A stretch of DNA of 64,000 nucleotides from Magnetococcales bacterium (lineage in GTDB: Bacteria; Pseudomonadota; Magnetococcia; Magnetococcales; UBA8363), in assembly GCA_015228925.1 (NCBI GenBank), contig JADGCQ010000008.1, forward strand, positions 1-64,000, given 5' to 3'. Position numbers and translations under genes: made by a program. Shown here one piece after another: positions 37,501 through 46,732 of the stretch (its first letter is position 1; each line of letters starts with the position of its first letter). The notes under the pieces were generated by a model, which made no database searches, was not told where the DNA came from, and was given only the letters and a program-made list of their open reading frames with translations.

Positions 37501-38464
37501 TGGCGGCCAGGTATTGCACCAGGGACGAGATTTGGAAGCGATAAAAAATTTATTGGGACCAAAGGCAAAGCAGGAATTCCGCGCACTTTTAACATCGGGC
37601 ATCGAGCAAAAAGGTGTGACACGATGGACCTTTGGTGACCTCCCTGCGACCGTGGAAATTTCCACGGGTGGCGGTATGGTGATCGGTTTTCCAGCATTGG
37701 TTGACGAAACTCAGAGTGTCTCCTTGCAGGTGATGGATCATCCGGGGTTAGCAGAAAAGGCGATGCGTCGTGGGATGATCCGACTGTTTGCCTTGCATCT
37801 GCCCCAGCAGATACGGCAGTTGCGCTCTCTATTAACATTTTCGGCGGGTGCGGTGTTGATTCATCTTCCCACCCAAAAGCGGGGTTCTTTGACCAGTGAG
37901 GTAATCGACTTGGTTTTTGACCGTGTTTTTATTCGGGATTCTTTGGCTGAGATCACCAGCAAGGACATTTTCCAGGAGAGGATACGGGAGGGCCAGGGAA
38001 AGGTTTTTCGGGAGGCGGAATTCATACGGTGTTTGATGGAGGAGATCATCGATGGGTATCGGATCATTCAATTGTTGATGAAAACTGGAAAATCTGATTC
38101 AGGGATCATTCCTGAGTTAAAGGAGCAGCTTGGGGGGTTAATTGGACCGGAATTTTTGTGGGAAACCCCTTTCAATTGGTTACGGCAGTATCCGCGTTAT
38201 TTAAAGGCGATTCACAAACGATTGGAGCGGAGGGATTTATCGCCTTTGAAAGACAGGGAGAAGGGGGCTGTGATTAAGCCTTTTGAGGAGTTGTTGCGGA
38301 TGGGACAGGTACGTTTGGACAAGGGGGAAACGGATCCTGAGTTAGAAACTTTTCGGTGGATGGTTGAGGAATTTCGGGTTTCTCTATTTGCTCAGGAATT
38401 AGGGACTTCGGTTCCGGTTTCACCCAAGAGACTGCAAGAACAGTGGCGGAAGGTTTTTGTATAA
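34556..38464 (+). CDS. hrpA: ATP-dependent RNA helicase HrpA
   Basis: The 1302-residue DEAH-box helicase has Walker A GETGSGKTT, the DEAHERSLNIDFLL motif, SATLD, and the QRKGRSGRVGPG motif VI. Helicase-associated and OB-fold domains follow, and a long C-terminal DUF3418 region completes the family's usual length. In E. coli HrpA helps resolve stalled ribosomes. The GTG start abuts the rsmJ stop, with GGAGG 8 bases upstream, so the pair is probably co-translated. The last 600 bases are G/T-rich and C-poor compared with the 5' part. Confidence 0.95.
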   Translation: MSDLQQWRARMAQLAQITATTMAIDRHRLQRRRFQLSRRPPTEPLPFPALEKLEKQVQAAVERHQRRNLVRPTPSYTMALPISEHRQEISRLISTHQVVVICSETGSGKTTQLPKLCLDLQRGSAGFIGMTQPRRIAARSLTHFLAKDLGCAPAGEWVGYKMRFDDTVRESSFVKIMTDGLLLAELTGDPLLLHYDTIIIDEAHERSLNIDFLLGYLKTILSKRPDLKIIISSATLDHEKFSRHFGQAPVMVVPGRTYPVEVHYRPLQPDPEQETEGDLAGAIFSSIRHLHRTEAPGDILVFLPGESDIREMSLLLRKQWQSDYEILPLHARLASRDQDRIFTPGAKPRIILATNVAETSITVPGIRHIIDPGLAKIKRHHWRGSIQRLSLEKISRASADQRKGRSGRVGPGTCIRLYTQEDYEARPPYTDPEILRTSLAATILVMQAQGLGHIEQFPFMDPPSPSAVQEGWRLLAELEAVDPQGNLTEVGKKLARLPVDPRIGRMILAAPQHQCLDEILIIAAALSIPDPREWPLNRLELAEESHLRFADKNSDFIMFLNIWSHLENLRKTAPSKTSLNNTLKGEFIVSGRVREWWEIYAQLKKITKEMGYSSQPAQEIRYAAIHKAILAGHFSMVGLKKQKNEFSGCRDTLFHIHPGSALFKKSPSWIVTAEMVETSRLYARTCARVEPEWIEEAAGAACKKEYYEAYWDNKLGKVMAFQKVSYGGLPLIVHRKVHFGPIDPIESRRIFIQEALVGHRLRTEASFLAHNRELIREIRDQEHKARRRDLLIGEAELFALYDRLVPQTTYCASHFFSWYLHGVKENPHLLHFAPHELLRHHEQATLQEQFPGHLSMAGQTFSLEYHFNPGAGEDGISVLIPLAAIHQCHPHPFEWLVPGMLLEKVTAVLKALPKAWRKQLVPVPETAAMCRDHLTPYASQSLTLALAKVLQQHRGVVIPAEAWRDLVIADHLRMNFKVIADGGGQVLHQGRDLEAIKNLLGPKAKQEFRALLTSGIEQKGVTRWTFGDLPATVEISTGGGMVIGFPALVDETQSVSLQVMDHPGLAEKAMRRGMIRLFALHLPQQIRQLRSLLTFSAGAVLIHLPTQKRGSLTSEVIDLVFDRVFIRDSLAEITSKDIFQERIREGQGKVFREAEFIRCLMEEIIDGYRIIQLLMKTGKSDSGIIPELKEQLGGLIGPEFLWETPFNWLRQYPRYLKAIHKRLERRDLSPLKDREKGAVIKPFEELLRMGQVRLDKGETDPELETFRWMVEEFRVSLFAQELGTSVPVSPKRLQEQWRKVFV

Positions 38465-38476
38465 GCTGTTATCTTT

Positions 38477-40408
38477 TTACAACGCGCTTTCTTGCGACTC
38501 CAGCGTGGAAGATAATTCTTCCCATTGACCCATGACGACCGCCAAACGAGATTCCAAACGGCTATTTTCCGCTAAATCATGCAATAGCTGTTCCTTGTTC
38601 TCCTTCGTATGTGCTAGAGGATCGGCCAATTTTTCCCGTATCGTCCCCAGTGCCGATTCCAACGTCTCGATTTCCTGTTCCAACCGTTTGATCCGGTTAC
38701 GTAAATCACGAGTCGCCAGATCCATGGTCTTGCGCTGCTGCGCCGCCTCGCGACGACGATCTTTCTGATTGGGTTTATTCATGTTCGGCGTTTGGGAGGA
38801 GGTTCCTTTCTGGCTGGAAATCTGATTGAGATAATCATCCAGATCCCCCTCCCACAAACGGACCCGACCATCGGCAATCAACCAAAACCGATCACACACC
38901 GTTTCCATCAGGTCACGATCATGGGTCACCAAAATCATGGACCCCGAATAACCCGATAACCCCTCTTCAAGGGCCGCTCTGGACTCCATATCCAAATGGT
39001 TGGTGGGTTCATCGAGCAGCAGCAGGTTGGGACCGGATAAAAACAATCGCGCCAACGCCAAACGGGCTTTCTCTCCCCCAGAAAGAACCGAAACAACCTT
39101 GAACGCATCGTCTCCAGAAAACAAAAATCCCCCCAAAAGTGTTCGGACTTTTTGCGTCGGAGTCCCTGTTTTGGCCGCTCGTTGCGCCGATTCCATGATT
39201 GTTTCCCCGGCGATCAATGCCTCCATGGCATGTTGGGCAAAATGACCACTGGCAACCCGATCACCCAACGTGACCGACCCCCGATCCGGTAACAGCGTTT
39301 GGTTGATGATCTTGAGCAAAGTCGATTTTCCCGCCCCATTGGGACCGAGCAATCCCACTTTTTGCCCACGCTCCAGACTGAGATTGACCTCTGAGAAAAC
39401 ATGAACCGATCCAAAGGTTTTGGCTACATCATGCAAATGCAACATCTCACGCGCTGAAGGGGGCGGTTCTGGGAGACGGACCCGTTCCAGATGACGGGCA
39501 TTGGCGGCGACGGTCACCGTCTCAATTTTATCCAAACGCTTGACCCGGCTCTGCACCTGTTTGGCCTTGCTGGCCTTGGCGCGAAAACGACTGATGAACC
39601 GTTCCAGATGTGCAACTTCCCGTATCTGTTTTTCCGCCAGTTTTTCCTGTTGCATGAGTTTTTCCTGGCGCATGATCAAATAGCGTTCAAAACCAACGGA
39701 GTATCGAACAATACGCATATTTTCGATGGCTACGGTCACTTTTGTGGTCCGGTTGATAAATCCCCGATCATGAGAGATAATGATATGCGTCGCAGGCGAG
39801 GATTGGATAAAACGTTCCAGCCAAGCCGAAGACTCCAGGTCCAAATGGTTGGTTGGTTCATCCAAGAGCAACAGGTCGGCCCGTGAAAACAACAGACGTG
39901 CCAAAGCAATCCGCATCCGCCATCCGCCGGAAAAGGTATCCAAAGGGCGTTGTTGGTCCTCATTGGAGAAGCCTAGCCCATGAAGAATCATCCCTGCCCG
40001 ACTTTCGGCACTGAATGAACCCAAAACCTCCAATTGGTGGTCGATTTCGCCGATTTGTTCCACCAGGGCATCCGGGGGTAAATTCTGTTCCAGGAGTTTT
40101 TGGTTCAAGACCTGCCGCTGCCGTCGCAATTGCATCAATTCCGCATCCCCTTCGAGGGTCTCCTCCAGAATGGGACGTTGGGACGGGGTCAATTCCTGGG
40201 CCAGGATGCCCAGTTTGATCCCCCCTGCCAGACGTACCCGTCCTTCATCGCACTCCTGAGTACCGGCGATCATATGGAACAAGGTCGTTTTTCCCGAACC
40301 ATTGGGGCCAATCATCGCCACTTTTTCCCCCAGGTTGATGGTCAGGCTGGAGGCGGAAAAAAGCGACTTGGAACCAAAACTTTTTTGAATGTTTTCGATG
40401 AAAAGCAT
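38477..40408 (-). CDS. ABC-F ATPase, Uup/YheS type
   Basis: The 643-residue soluble protein has two ABC ATPase domains: P-loops GPNGSGKTT and GPNGAGKST, and signatures FSGGWRMRI and LSGGEKARL. The linker between them is long and charged. A C-terminal coiled coil (about 555-640) resembles that of Uup and YheS, which act on ribosomes or branched DNA. It is a second ABC-F gene here besides ettA. It is convergent with hrpA, with only 12 bases between. The exact subfamily is not settled. Confidence 0.92.
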   Translation of the reverse strand: MLFIENIQKSFGSKSLFSASSLTINLGEKVAMIGPNGSGKTTLFHMIAGTQECDEGRVRLAGGIKLGILAQELTPSQRPILEETLEGDAELMQLRRQRQVLNQKLLEQNLPPDALVEQIGEIDHQLEVLGSFSAESRAGMILHGLGFSNEDQQRPLDTFSGGWRMRIALARLLFSRADLLLLDEPTNHLDLESSAWLERFIQSSPATHIIISHDRGFINRTTKVTVAIENMRIVRYSVGFERYLIMRQEKLMQQEKLAEKQIREVAHLERFISRFRAKASKAKQVQSRVKRLDKIETVTVAANARHLERVRLPEPPPSAREMLHLHDVAKTFGSVHVFSEVNLSLERGQKVGLLGPNGAGKSTLLKIINQTLLPDRGSVTLGDRVASGHFAQHAMEALIAGETIMESAQRAAKTGTPTQKVRTLLGGFLFSGDDAFKVVSVLSGGEKARLALARLFLSGPNLLLLDEPTNHLDMESRAALEEGLSGYSGSMILVTHDRDLMETVCDRFWLIADGRVRLWEGDLDDYLNQISSQKGTSSQTPNMNKPNQKDRRREAAQQRKTMDLATRDLRNRIKRLEQEIETLESALGTIREKLADPLAHTKENKEQLLHDLAENSRLESRLAVVMGQWEELSSTLESQESAL

Positions 40409-40530
40409 GAAAAAGGGCCTGTAATGAAACCGATGGTGAGGTAGGATGGGGGGGTCATTCTATGGGAGTGATCTGAAAATGGGCAGGATCAAAATGTATC
40501 CATGCAATACAACCGGGAAAATGGTGATCC

Positions 40531-41382
40531 ATGAATCTTACCTCACGGCAACGACGGGAACTGGATTACCACCGCGATCACGCCAAAACCTGTCGGCAAA
40601 ATCATCGCCCTTCCGACATCGGGGTGATCACCAATGACAAACGCCGATGGTGGAATGGGTATTGGACCATGTACACCCTCCTCCGTCAACGACCGAGTGG
40701 AGGCGAAACGGCCCTGGTGGTGGGATGCGGCAAAGGAGAGGACGCCATACTCCTGACTCGATTGGGTTATCGGGTGACCGCCTTTGATCTCAGTCCCGAC
40801 ATGATCGCCCTGGCGCGAGAACTGGCCGATGAAGCGGGGTTATCCATCGATTATCACGTCATGACGGCGGAAAATCCCGACCTGCCAAGCCACTCTTTTG
40901 GTTTAATTCTGGCCAGGGACATCCTGCACCATGTGGAAGTCCCCAGAGTTTTGGAACAATTGTCACGATTGGCCAAACCCAGTGCCATGATCATGATTAA
41001 CGAAAATTACACCCACTCTCTGGTCCAAAAAATACGGGATTCCTGGTTGGTCAATGCCCTCCTCTATCCCCGTCTGGTTTCTTTCGTCTATAAAAGGGAA
41101 AAACCCTATATTACGGCGGACGAGTCCAAGTTGAATGAACAGGATCTTAAAGCATGTCAAAACATTCTTGAAACACCCGATATTCAATTTTTCAATCTGT
41201 TCGTAACCCGGATCATTCCCGACAGCCATGTGCTTTTGGCACGCCTGGATCGATTGCTGCTCATGATCCTCAAACCCATCGCCCCATGGCTCGCCGGAAG
41301 GTTTATTCTGTTTGGGAAGACACGAGCTTCCCCTCCTCCAATTCCAACGGAGTTGCAGAAACCCCCTCCAAAACATGGATGA
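40531..41382 (+). CDS. Class I SAM-dependent methyltransferase
   Basis: The 283-residue protein has a Methyltransf_11-like domain (about 55-165) with the SAM-binding LVVGCGKGEDA, VTAFDLSPDMIALA and RDILHHVE. The C-terminal 110 residues have a hydrophobic segment near 235-260 and a Pro-rich tail. It is the first gene beside the exopolysaccharide locus and may methylate a sugar or lipid-linked intermediate, but this is inference. Its last 80 bases overlap the convergent WalW-like gene. Confidence 0.85.
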   Translation: MNLTSRQRRELDYHRDHAKTCRQNHRPSDIGVITNDKRRWWNGYWTMYTLLRQRPSGGETALVVGCGKGEDAILLTRLGYRVTAFDLSPDMIALARELADEAGLSIDYHVMTAENPDLPSHSFGLILARDILHHVEVPRVLEQLSRLAKPSAMIMINENYTHSLVQKIRDSWLVNALLYPRLVSFVYKREKPYITADESKLNEQDLKACQNILETPDIQFFNLFVTRIIPDSHVLLARLDRLLLMILKPIAPWLAGRFILFGKTRASPPPIPTELQKPPPKHG

Positions 41383-42283
41383 AAAAATGGAAGTACCGTT
41401 TCAAGGTTTCCATAAACTGTTCCAAATCTCGACGATCACGAACATACGGGGTACAACCGGGTTTAAAACTGGGAGAGTGCAATGTCAGGGAAAATACCGT
41501 CAGGCCACGTTGTAAAAGGGTAACGGTCAACCGTTCCAGCTCATCCGCGCTGTGCCCTTCCGGCGATAAACGGATCCGCTCCAACAGGCGGGTACGTGAA
41601 AGAATCCCAGGTAATCGCAATCGCTTGAGCCGGGGGCTGGAGGCAAACCGATACAGTTGAGTGGCGCGACGGCGTGAACTGGCCAGCTTGCCGATAAAAT
41701 CACCTGTCGCAGGAACGGAAAGAATCGATTGGTCGGCCATCCGTTGCGGATAATTGCTTGTGCGTGAAAAATCGGGGCCTCCGCCAGCTTGAAAGGAAAA
41801 CGGCGGAGCCGGACTTAAATCAACTTCATAACCCAACTCATGAAGGATGGCGGGCGTATTGGGACCGATACCATAACGCCCTGCCTTGTAAACCTTGGGT
41901 TGGCTCCCCATCACCGCTTGAATTTGCCGGGTGAGTATCGTCAGTTTTTCCCGTTCCACCGCAACAGGCAGATTACCTGGGAAACTGTTGGCATGGGTCA
42001 ACGCCTCCACCAAGGGGGGGGTCACCCAGGGGTGGAGATGGGCACCCATCACGGCACGACCGCCATCGATCAATTCCTTGAGGGGACGCCATCCTGCCTC
42101 CTGACTGGCCACGGGATAATCCATGACATAAATCGGTCGGATACCAAAGCGATCACACATCTCCTGACATCGGTGGATTTCCGCCATCGCCTGTACCGAT
42201 GTCTGTCCCCGGTCGAAAGGGGCCGACCAATCAAATTCTTCTTCCGTATCCACAACAACCAGGAGAATGGGTGGTAACGACAT
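41303..42283 (-). CDS. WalW-like polysaccharide deacetylase family protein
   Basis: The 326-residue protein has the polysaccharide-deacetylase-like fold of WalW proteins. VVVDTEEEFDW holds an Asp at the usual first metal/catalytic position, GAHLHPWVTPP holds the His pair, and a distal FSLTLHSPSF holds another His. The strong AAGGAGC ribosome site fixes the start. WalW proteins occur in polysaccharide clusters; their reaction is not well defined. It is divergent from the sugar transferase gene (225 bases between) and overlaps the methyltransferase 3' end by 80 bases. Confidence 0.82.
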   Translation of the reverse strand: MSLPPILLVVVDTEEEFDWSAPFDRGQTSVQAMAEIHRCQEMCDRFGIRPIYVMDYPVASQEAGWRPLKELIDGGRAVMGAHLHPWVTPPLVEALTHANSFPGNLPVAVEREKLTILTRQIQAVMGSQPKVYKAGRYGIGPNTPAILHELGYEVDLSPAPPFSFQAGGGPDFSRTSNYPQRMADQSILSVPATGDFIGKLASSRRRATQLYRFASSPRLKRLRLPGILSRTRLLERIRLSPEGHSADELERLTVTLLQRGLTVFSLTLHSPSFKPGCTPYVRDRRDLEQFMETLKRYFHFFIHVLEGVSATPLELEEGKLVSSQTE

Positions 42284-42586
42284 GATCGCTCCTTAAGATC
42301 ATTAAAAAATCAAAGATACACCCTAATATGGCGATGGCATACCCAATGCTTTCACACCCTGGGTAGCCCACTCCGTGGCTATTTCCAAATGGGAAAATAG
42401 GGTTCAAATCTTGCTTTCGTCAACCATCCCCAGAGAGAACATTGACCTCCAGACAACAAGGCAGGACAATGCCGCCTGAGTTTTGAAGAATGGTCATCCT
42501 CGCAAGATTTGATGGCGCATCTTCAATCCTCAAAGCCGTATGAAACAACGAGCCAACCTGCGCCCGGAAAGGGCCAAAATGCGTCC

Positions 42587-44026
42587 ATGATCCGAATTTT
42601 CAAGCATTTTATATCCCAATGGTCGATTCTGTTGCTGGTTGCCGAAAGTCTGGTGGGCATCCTGGCGGTCCATGTCGGTGTATGGATCCGTTTTTCGGGG
42701 GAAGCCCCCAGTGATTACAGCGATGGCAACGAACTCCTGATACGCTCCCTGTTTTTTTCCCTGGTCATGGTCATGAGCATGGCCGCCACAGGCCGCTATC
42801 AAAGAGTGTTGGACGATGGCTTCAGTGCTGAAGTCCTTCGGGTTGGTATTAGCTTCGTCATCGGAATGATTGCATTTGGCCTTATTTTTTATGTCTTTCC
42901 AGATGTTTTTATCGGTCGCGGAACCAACGGTCTTGCCATGGCGTTCGCCTTTGTTCTATTCCTGGCGATTCGATGGATCTTCTACCATTATGTGATCGAT
43001 ATCGACGCACTCAAACGCAAAATCATGGTGTTTGGGGATGGCGAAAACGCCCTCTTGGTTTATAATCTCGTAGATACAACCCCTTTCGGTGTCTGCATCG
43101 TCGGCTGCTGGCCCATTCCTGGACAAACCAGAGCCATACCGGCTGAACTCGTCATCGATTCCAACGAAGACCTCGTTGACTGGGTGAAAAAAAATGATAT
43201 CAACGAAATCGTCCTGGCCATGGATACGCAATTTCCCAACATGTATACCAAGGAAATCCTCGATTGCAAAAGCAATGGGGTAAAAATTTTTGATCTTCCG
43301 GGTTTCTTTGAACGGGAAAACCATATCATCAACATGGATATTCTTAGCCCCGAATGGTGGATCCACCATTCCGATGGGCTGGATCAGGGGGCCGGAAAAG
43401 AATTTTCCAAAAAATTGTTTGATGTTTCCCTAACCTTGTTGCTACTTGCCATCGTCTGGCCAATCATGCTTCTGACGATCCTGGCCATTCTTATCGAAAG
43501 CAAGGGACGTGGACCTATTTTTTACATGCAAGAACGGGTTGGGTATGGCGGAAAGGTGTTCAATGTTCTCAAATTCCGCAGTATGCGTACCGATGCCGAA
43601 GGGGATGGGGTGGCCCGTTGGGCAAGCCAAAACGATGACCGCATCACCCGGGTGGGCAAGATCATCCGCAATACCAGAATCGATGAATTGCCGCAGTTCT
43701 TCAATGTTCTGCGTGGAGAGATGAGTTTGGTAGGACCAAGACCGGAAAGACCCGCTTTTGTCCATGTCCTTAAAAGCAAAATACCCTACTATGCTGAAAG
43801 ATTGCGCGTCAAACCCGGCATAACAGGATGGGCGCAGGTACGCCACGGATACAGTGCGTCGGATGAAGACGCTGCGGAAAAGTTGAAACATGATCTTTAC
43901 TACGTCAAAAACCAAAGCCTGTTTTTAGACCTGCTGGTACTGATCCATTCCGTTGAGGTCGTCCTCTTCGGTTCTGGGGCAACAGCCCCCATCCATCAAG
44001 GAAAGAAAACACATGATCGGGAATGA
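42587..44026 (+). CDS. Exopolysaccharide polyprenyl-phosphate sugar transferase, EpsB-type
   Basis: The 479-residue membrane protein starts a polysaccharide by placing a sugar-1-phosphate on undecaprenyl phosphate. It has about four N-terminal helices, a CoA-binding-like middle domain (MVFGDGENALLVY), one more helix near 295 and a C-terminal bacterial sugar transferase domain with KFRSMRTDAEGDG, RIDELPQFFNVLRGEMSLVGPRPERP and KPGITGWAQVR. The ATG at 42587 (MIRIFKHF) matches the TIGR03013/EpsB_2 family start; 26 further codons are open upstream. First gene of a plus-strand exopolysaccharide run. Confidence 0.92.
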   Translation: MIRIFKHFISQWSILLLVAESLVGILAVHVGVWIRFSGEAPSDYSDGNELLIRSLFFSLVMVMSMAATGRYQRVLDDGFSAEVLRVGISFVIGMIAFGLIFYVFPDVFIGRGTNGLAMAFAFVLFLAIRWIFYHYVIDIDALKRKIMVFGDGENALLVYNLVDTTPFGVCIVGCWPIPGQTRAIPAELVIDSNEDLVDWVKKNDINEIVLAMDTQFPNMYTKEILDCKSNGVKIFDLPGFFERENHIINMDILSPEWWIHHSDGLDQGAGKEFSKKLFDVSLTLLLLAIVWPIMLLTILAILIESKGRGPIFYMQERVGYGGKVFNVLKFRSMRTDAEGDGVARWASQNDDRITRVGKIIRNTRIDELPQFFNVLRGEMSLVGPRPERPAFVHVLKSKIPYYAERLRVKPGITGWAQVRHGYSASDEDAAEKLKHDLYYVKNQSLFLDLLVLIHSVEVVLFGSGATAPIHQGKKTHDRE

Positions 44027-44150
44027 ACTGTACCCACAACAGCTTTTGCGGTATGGTGTGGTTTTGGGATATGAGTTCCATGCCGCCCGGTTGGGAGTGC
44101 GCATGAGTCACGGGAACGTTTTCCCTCCGTCAATCACCATCAAGAGCTAA
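44013..44150 (+). CDS. Possible small protein (45 aa)
   Basis: An ATG at 44013 inside the end of the sugar transferase gene has a strong ribosome site (AAGGAAAG, about 7 bases). It opens a 45-codon frame that ends 13 bases before the chain-length gene. The product (MIGNELYPQQ...) is not recognised. It may be a real small protein, or a leader that couples translation of the two large genes. Confidence 0.3.
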   Translation: MIGNELYPQQLLRYGVVLGYEFHAARLGVRMSHGNVFPPSITIKS

Positions 44151-44163
44151 ACGCATCCTGGTC

Positions 44164-45735
44164 ATGCAACAGGAATCTGGATTACGCGATTTTTATTTTC
44201 AGGTAGTCATTCATTTGCGCGGAATGTGGCGTCACCGTTGGCAAATGGTATTTTCTACTTGGTTTGTGTGTATTGCCGGCTGGGGTGCCGTCGCACTCAT
44301 GGAGGATCAATACGTCGCCCGTGCCCAGGTGCAAATCGACGATCCTCGTGAAAATATTTCTCAATTCCTCGAAAAGGACTCCATCGCCCTAGACGTAACC
44401 CGCGAAGCCAAACGAATCCTGAACCGACTGCTGGAACGGGACAATCTGCTCAAGATTATTCGGGAAACCGATCTGGCCTTCCGTGTTTCCAACGATACCG
44501 AAAAAGAAGAGGTACTTCGGGAACTTCGGGCGCAACTGGTCGTCAAACAGGCCGCCAACAACGTCTATCAAATCGTTCACCGTCACTCCGAGGCGCGCCT
44601 GACCCAACAGGTGGTTGAGGTGTTGCTTGAAAGTCTTCCGCTGGATAACGTCAAAGAATACCGCGAGGATAACGCCCGTACCGCAGAGGAATTCCTAGGG
44701 CAACAGGTCAACGATTTTGAACACAAGGTTATCGATGCGGAACGCCAACTGAGAGAATTCAAAGCCAGAAATATGTTGCTTCTCCCTGGGAAGGATGGCG
44801 GCTATTACGAGCGCATGCATGGCATGGTGCAAAAGGTGGAAGAGGATGAAAGCACTCTCAAGGAATTGGACAGACGTGAAGAGGAAATGACACGGCAACT
44901 GGCGCAAATGAACAGTACCAGCACCTCGCCAACGGCAGAGGTTGATGGACGCATCGAAGAATTAAACGCGCAACTCAACGAACTTTTTGAAAAAACCTAC
45001 GTGAAAAACGGCGTCAAGATGAGGCTCTATACCGAGAATCATTCGGAAGTCATGTCTCTACGCAAATCCATCGAGATGTTACAACAGCAAAAAAAAGAAA
45101 TTACCGATCGGTTACGGCAGGAAGCGGAAAATCCTGATCGGTGGGAAATGGAATCCAATCCGATCTATCGTCGCCTCAAAGCGACGCTCAGCGAACTCGA
45201 GGTTGAAAAAGCGACCGTCCAATCCCGTTTGATGGAGACCAAGCAAAAACTTGCCAAACTCAAGGAAATGGAATCCTCCCTCCCCAATATTGAAAACGAA
45301 ATGTTGCGATTGCAAAGTTATCTGGAGATGTCGAAGAAGAAAATGCTCTCTATGCTGGACAAAGAGGGTTCTGCACGTTTTACGGGAGATATTGCCGAAG
45401 GGTTGAGCCGCTATGTCCATTTTAAAGTGTTGGAACGCCCCTCTGTTCCTGACCGTCCCGTAGGTCCAGATCGCGTGCTGTTCTGCTCCGTCGTTTTGGC
45501 GGGAGGGCTTTCTGCGGGAATCGCCCTTGGTTTGTTTTTGACGGTCATTCGACCTGTTTTCGACAGTCCCGCTTCCATGCGGAAAGTATTAGGTTTGCCA
45601 GTTTTAGGGATGGTATCCATGGTAGACGAAGGGGTCAGTAATCGTTGGAAAAGTTCAAATCCTGCATTCTTCGCGGCTTTCCTTGGAATATTTTTATGTT
45701 TCCTGGCGGTGTTATATCTGGGTGGCAGACTTTAG
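44164..45735 (+). CDS. Wzz-like polysaccharide chain-length determinant
   Basis: The 523-residue protein has membrane helices at both ends (about 28-50, 440-460 and 500-520) and a long periplasmic coiled coil between. It lacks its own kinase domain; a tyrosine kinase gene follows. This is the layout of XrtA-system chain-length proteins (TIGR03007 type). It should control polymer length and export with the kinase. Confidence 0.9.
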   Translation: MQQESGLRDFYFQVVIHLRGMWRHRWQMVFSTWFVCIAGWGAVALMEDQYVARAQVQIDDPRENISQFLEKDSIALDVTREAKRILNRLLERDNLLKIIRETDLAFRVSNDTEKEEVLRELRAQLVVKQAANNVYQIVHRHSEARLTQQVVEVLLESLPLDNVKEYREDNARTAEEFLGQQVNDFEHKVIDAERQLREFKARNMLLLPGKDGGYYERMHGMVQKVEEDESTLKELDRREEEMTRQLAQMNSTSTSPTAEVDGRIEELNAQLNELFEKTYVKNGVKMRLYTENHSEVMSLRKSIEMLQQQKKEITDRLRQEAENPDRWEMESNPIYRRLKATLSELEVEKATVQSRLMETKQKLAKLKEMESSLPNIENEMLRLQSYLEMSKKKMLSMLDKEGSARFTGDIAEGLSRYVHFKVLERPSVPDRPVGPDRVLFCSVVLAGGLSAGIALGLFLTVIRPVFDSPASMRKVLGLPVLGMVSMVDEGVSNRWKSSNPAFFAAFLGIFLCFLAVLYLGGRL

Positions 45736-45843
45736 ACGGACAGGGTATCTTAAGGGTGCGGGATCAACTATTTATTGGCCAGCGTGGCTGTATTGTGTTA
45801 TTTTCCACGATGAATTAATGTCGGCTTTAAGTCTTCACCTGAA

Positions 45844-46725
45844 GTGCCGACCGTTTCGACTGCCCGCCAACGCTGGAATCAACTCATGGCCGAATTGCAG
45901 GTTCGCAAAAAAATCACTCTGGACTTTGAGAAACTCCGCTCCCGTGGCGTTTTGACACCGGACTCGGGCCGAAGTGTGGTAGCCGAGGAGTATCGGATCA
46001 TCAAGCGACCGCTTCTACTGGGCGGTTTGGGTAGCGACAGCGATAAGTTCGACAAACGCAAACGGAAAATGATCATGGTGACCAGTGCCTTCCCAAAAGA
46101 GGGCAAAACCTTCACCGCAATCAACCTGGCCATGAGTCTGGCAGCGGAAATGGATTCGACGGTTCTATTGGTTGACGGGGATGTGGCCAAACCATCGGTG
46201 GCGCGTCTATTGGGTTTCAAGGCCAAGGAAGGGTTGATCGATTGTCTGTTGAACAAAGTGGATAATTTTACCGATGTCCTCATCCGCACCAATGTCCCCA
46301 AGTTGATGATTCTCCCCTCTGGGCGGAGGCACCATCATGCCACGGAATTGTTGGCCAGTGAAAACATGCGCCTGTTGCTCGACCAAATCATGGATGATCC
46401 CGATCGGATTGTGGTATTTGATTCACCACCCTTGCTGGTGACGACCGAGGCCCGGGAACTGGCGCGAAACATGGGTCAGATCGTCATGGTGGTCGAGGCG
46501 GAGCGGACACCCCAATACGCCGTCAAAGATGCCCTGCAACAGCTTGACAATCTTGAGATTGTTGGATTGGTCCTCAACAAGATTCGCAAACGTTCCAGTG
46601 GCGGCTATTACTATTATGGCTACGGTGGTTATGGCGGCTATGGCGGCTATGGCAGTTACGGTAGCTATGGCTCGGAAGAGCCACAACCCAAACGAAGCTG
46701 GATCAAGCGTCTATTTGGACTCTAG
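45844..46725 (+). CDS. Polysaccharide-associated tyrosine autokinase (CpsD/CapB-like)
   Basis: The 293-residue BY-kinase has a Walker A region in TSAFPKEGKTFTAIN, a Walker A' LLVDGDVAKPS and a Walker B VVFDSPPLL. The tail (about 258-282) is a Gly/Tyr run with repeated YGGYGG units and about eleven tyrosines, the expected autophosphorylation cluster. It pairs with the chain-length protein before it. The start is uncertain: GTG at 45844 has no ribosome site and ATG at 45886 a weak one. wecB begins 7 bases after it. Confidence 0.9.
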   Translation: MPTVSTARQRWNQLMAELQVRKKITLDFEKLRSRGVLTPDSGRSVVAEEYRIIKRPLLLGGLGSDSDKFDKRKRKMIMVTSAFPKEGKTFTAINLAMSLAAEMDSTVLLVDGDVAKPSVARLLGFKAKEGLIDCLLNKVDNFTDVLIRTNVPKLMILPSGRRHHHATELLASENMRLLLDQIMDDPDRIVVFDSPPLLVTTEARELARNMGQIVMVVEAERTPQYAVKDALQQLDNLEIVGLVLNKIRKRSSGGYYYYGYGGYGGYGGYGSYGSYGSEEPQPKRSWIKRLFGL

Positions 46726-46732
46726 GTATCCC

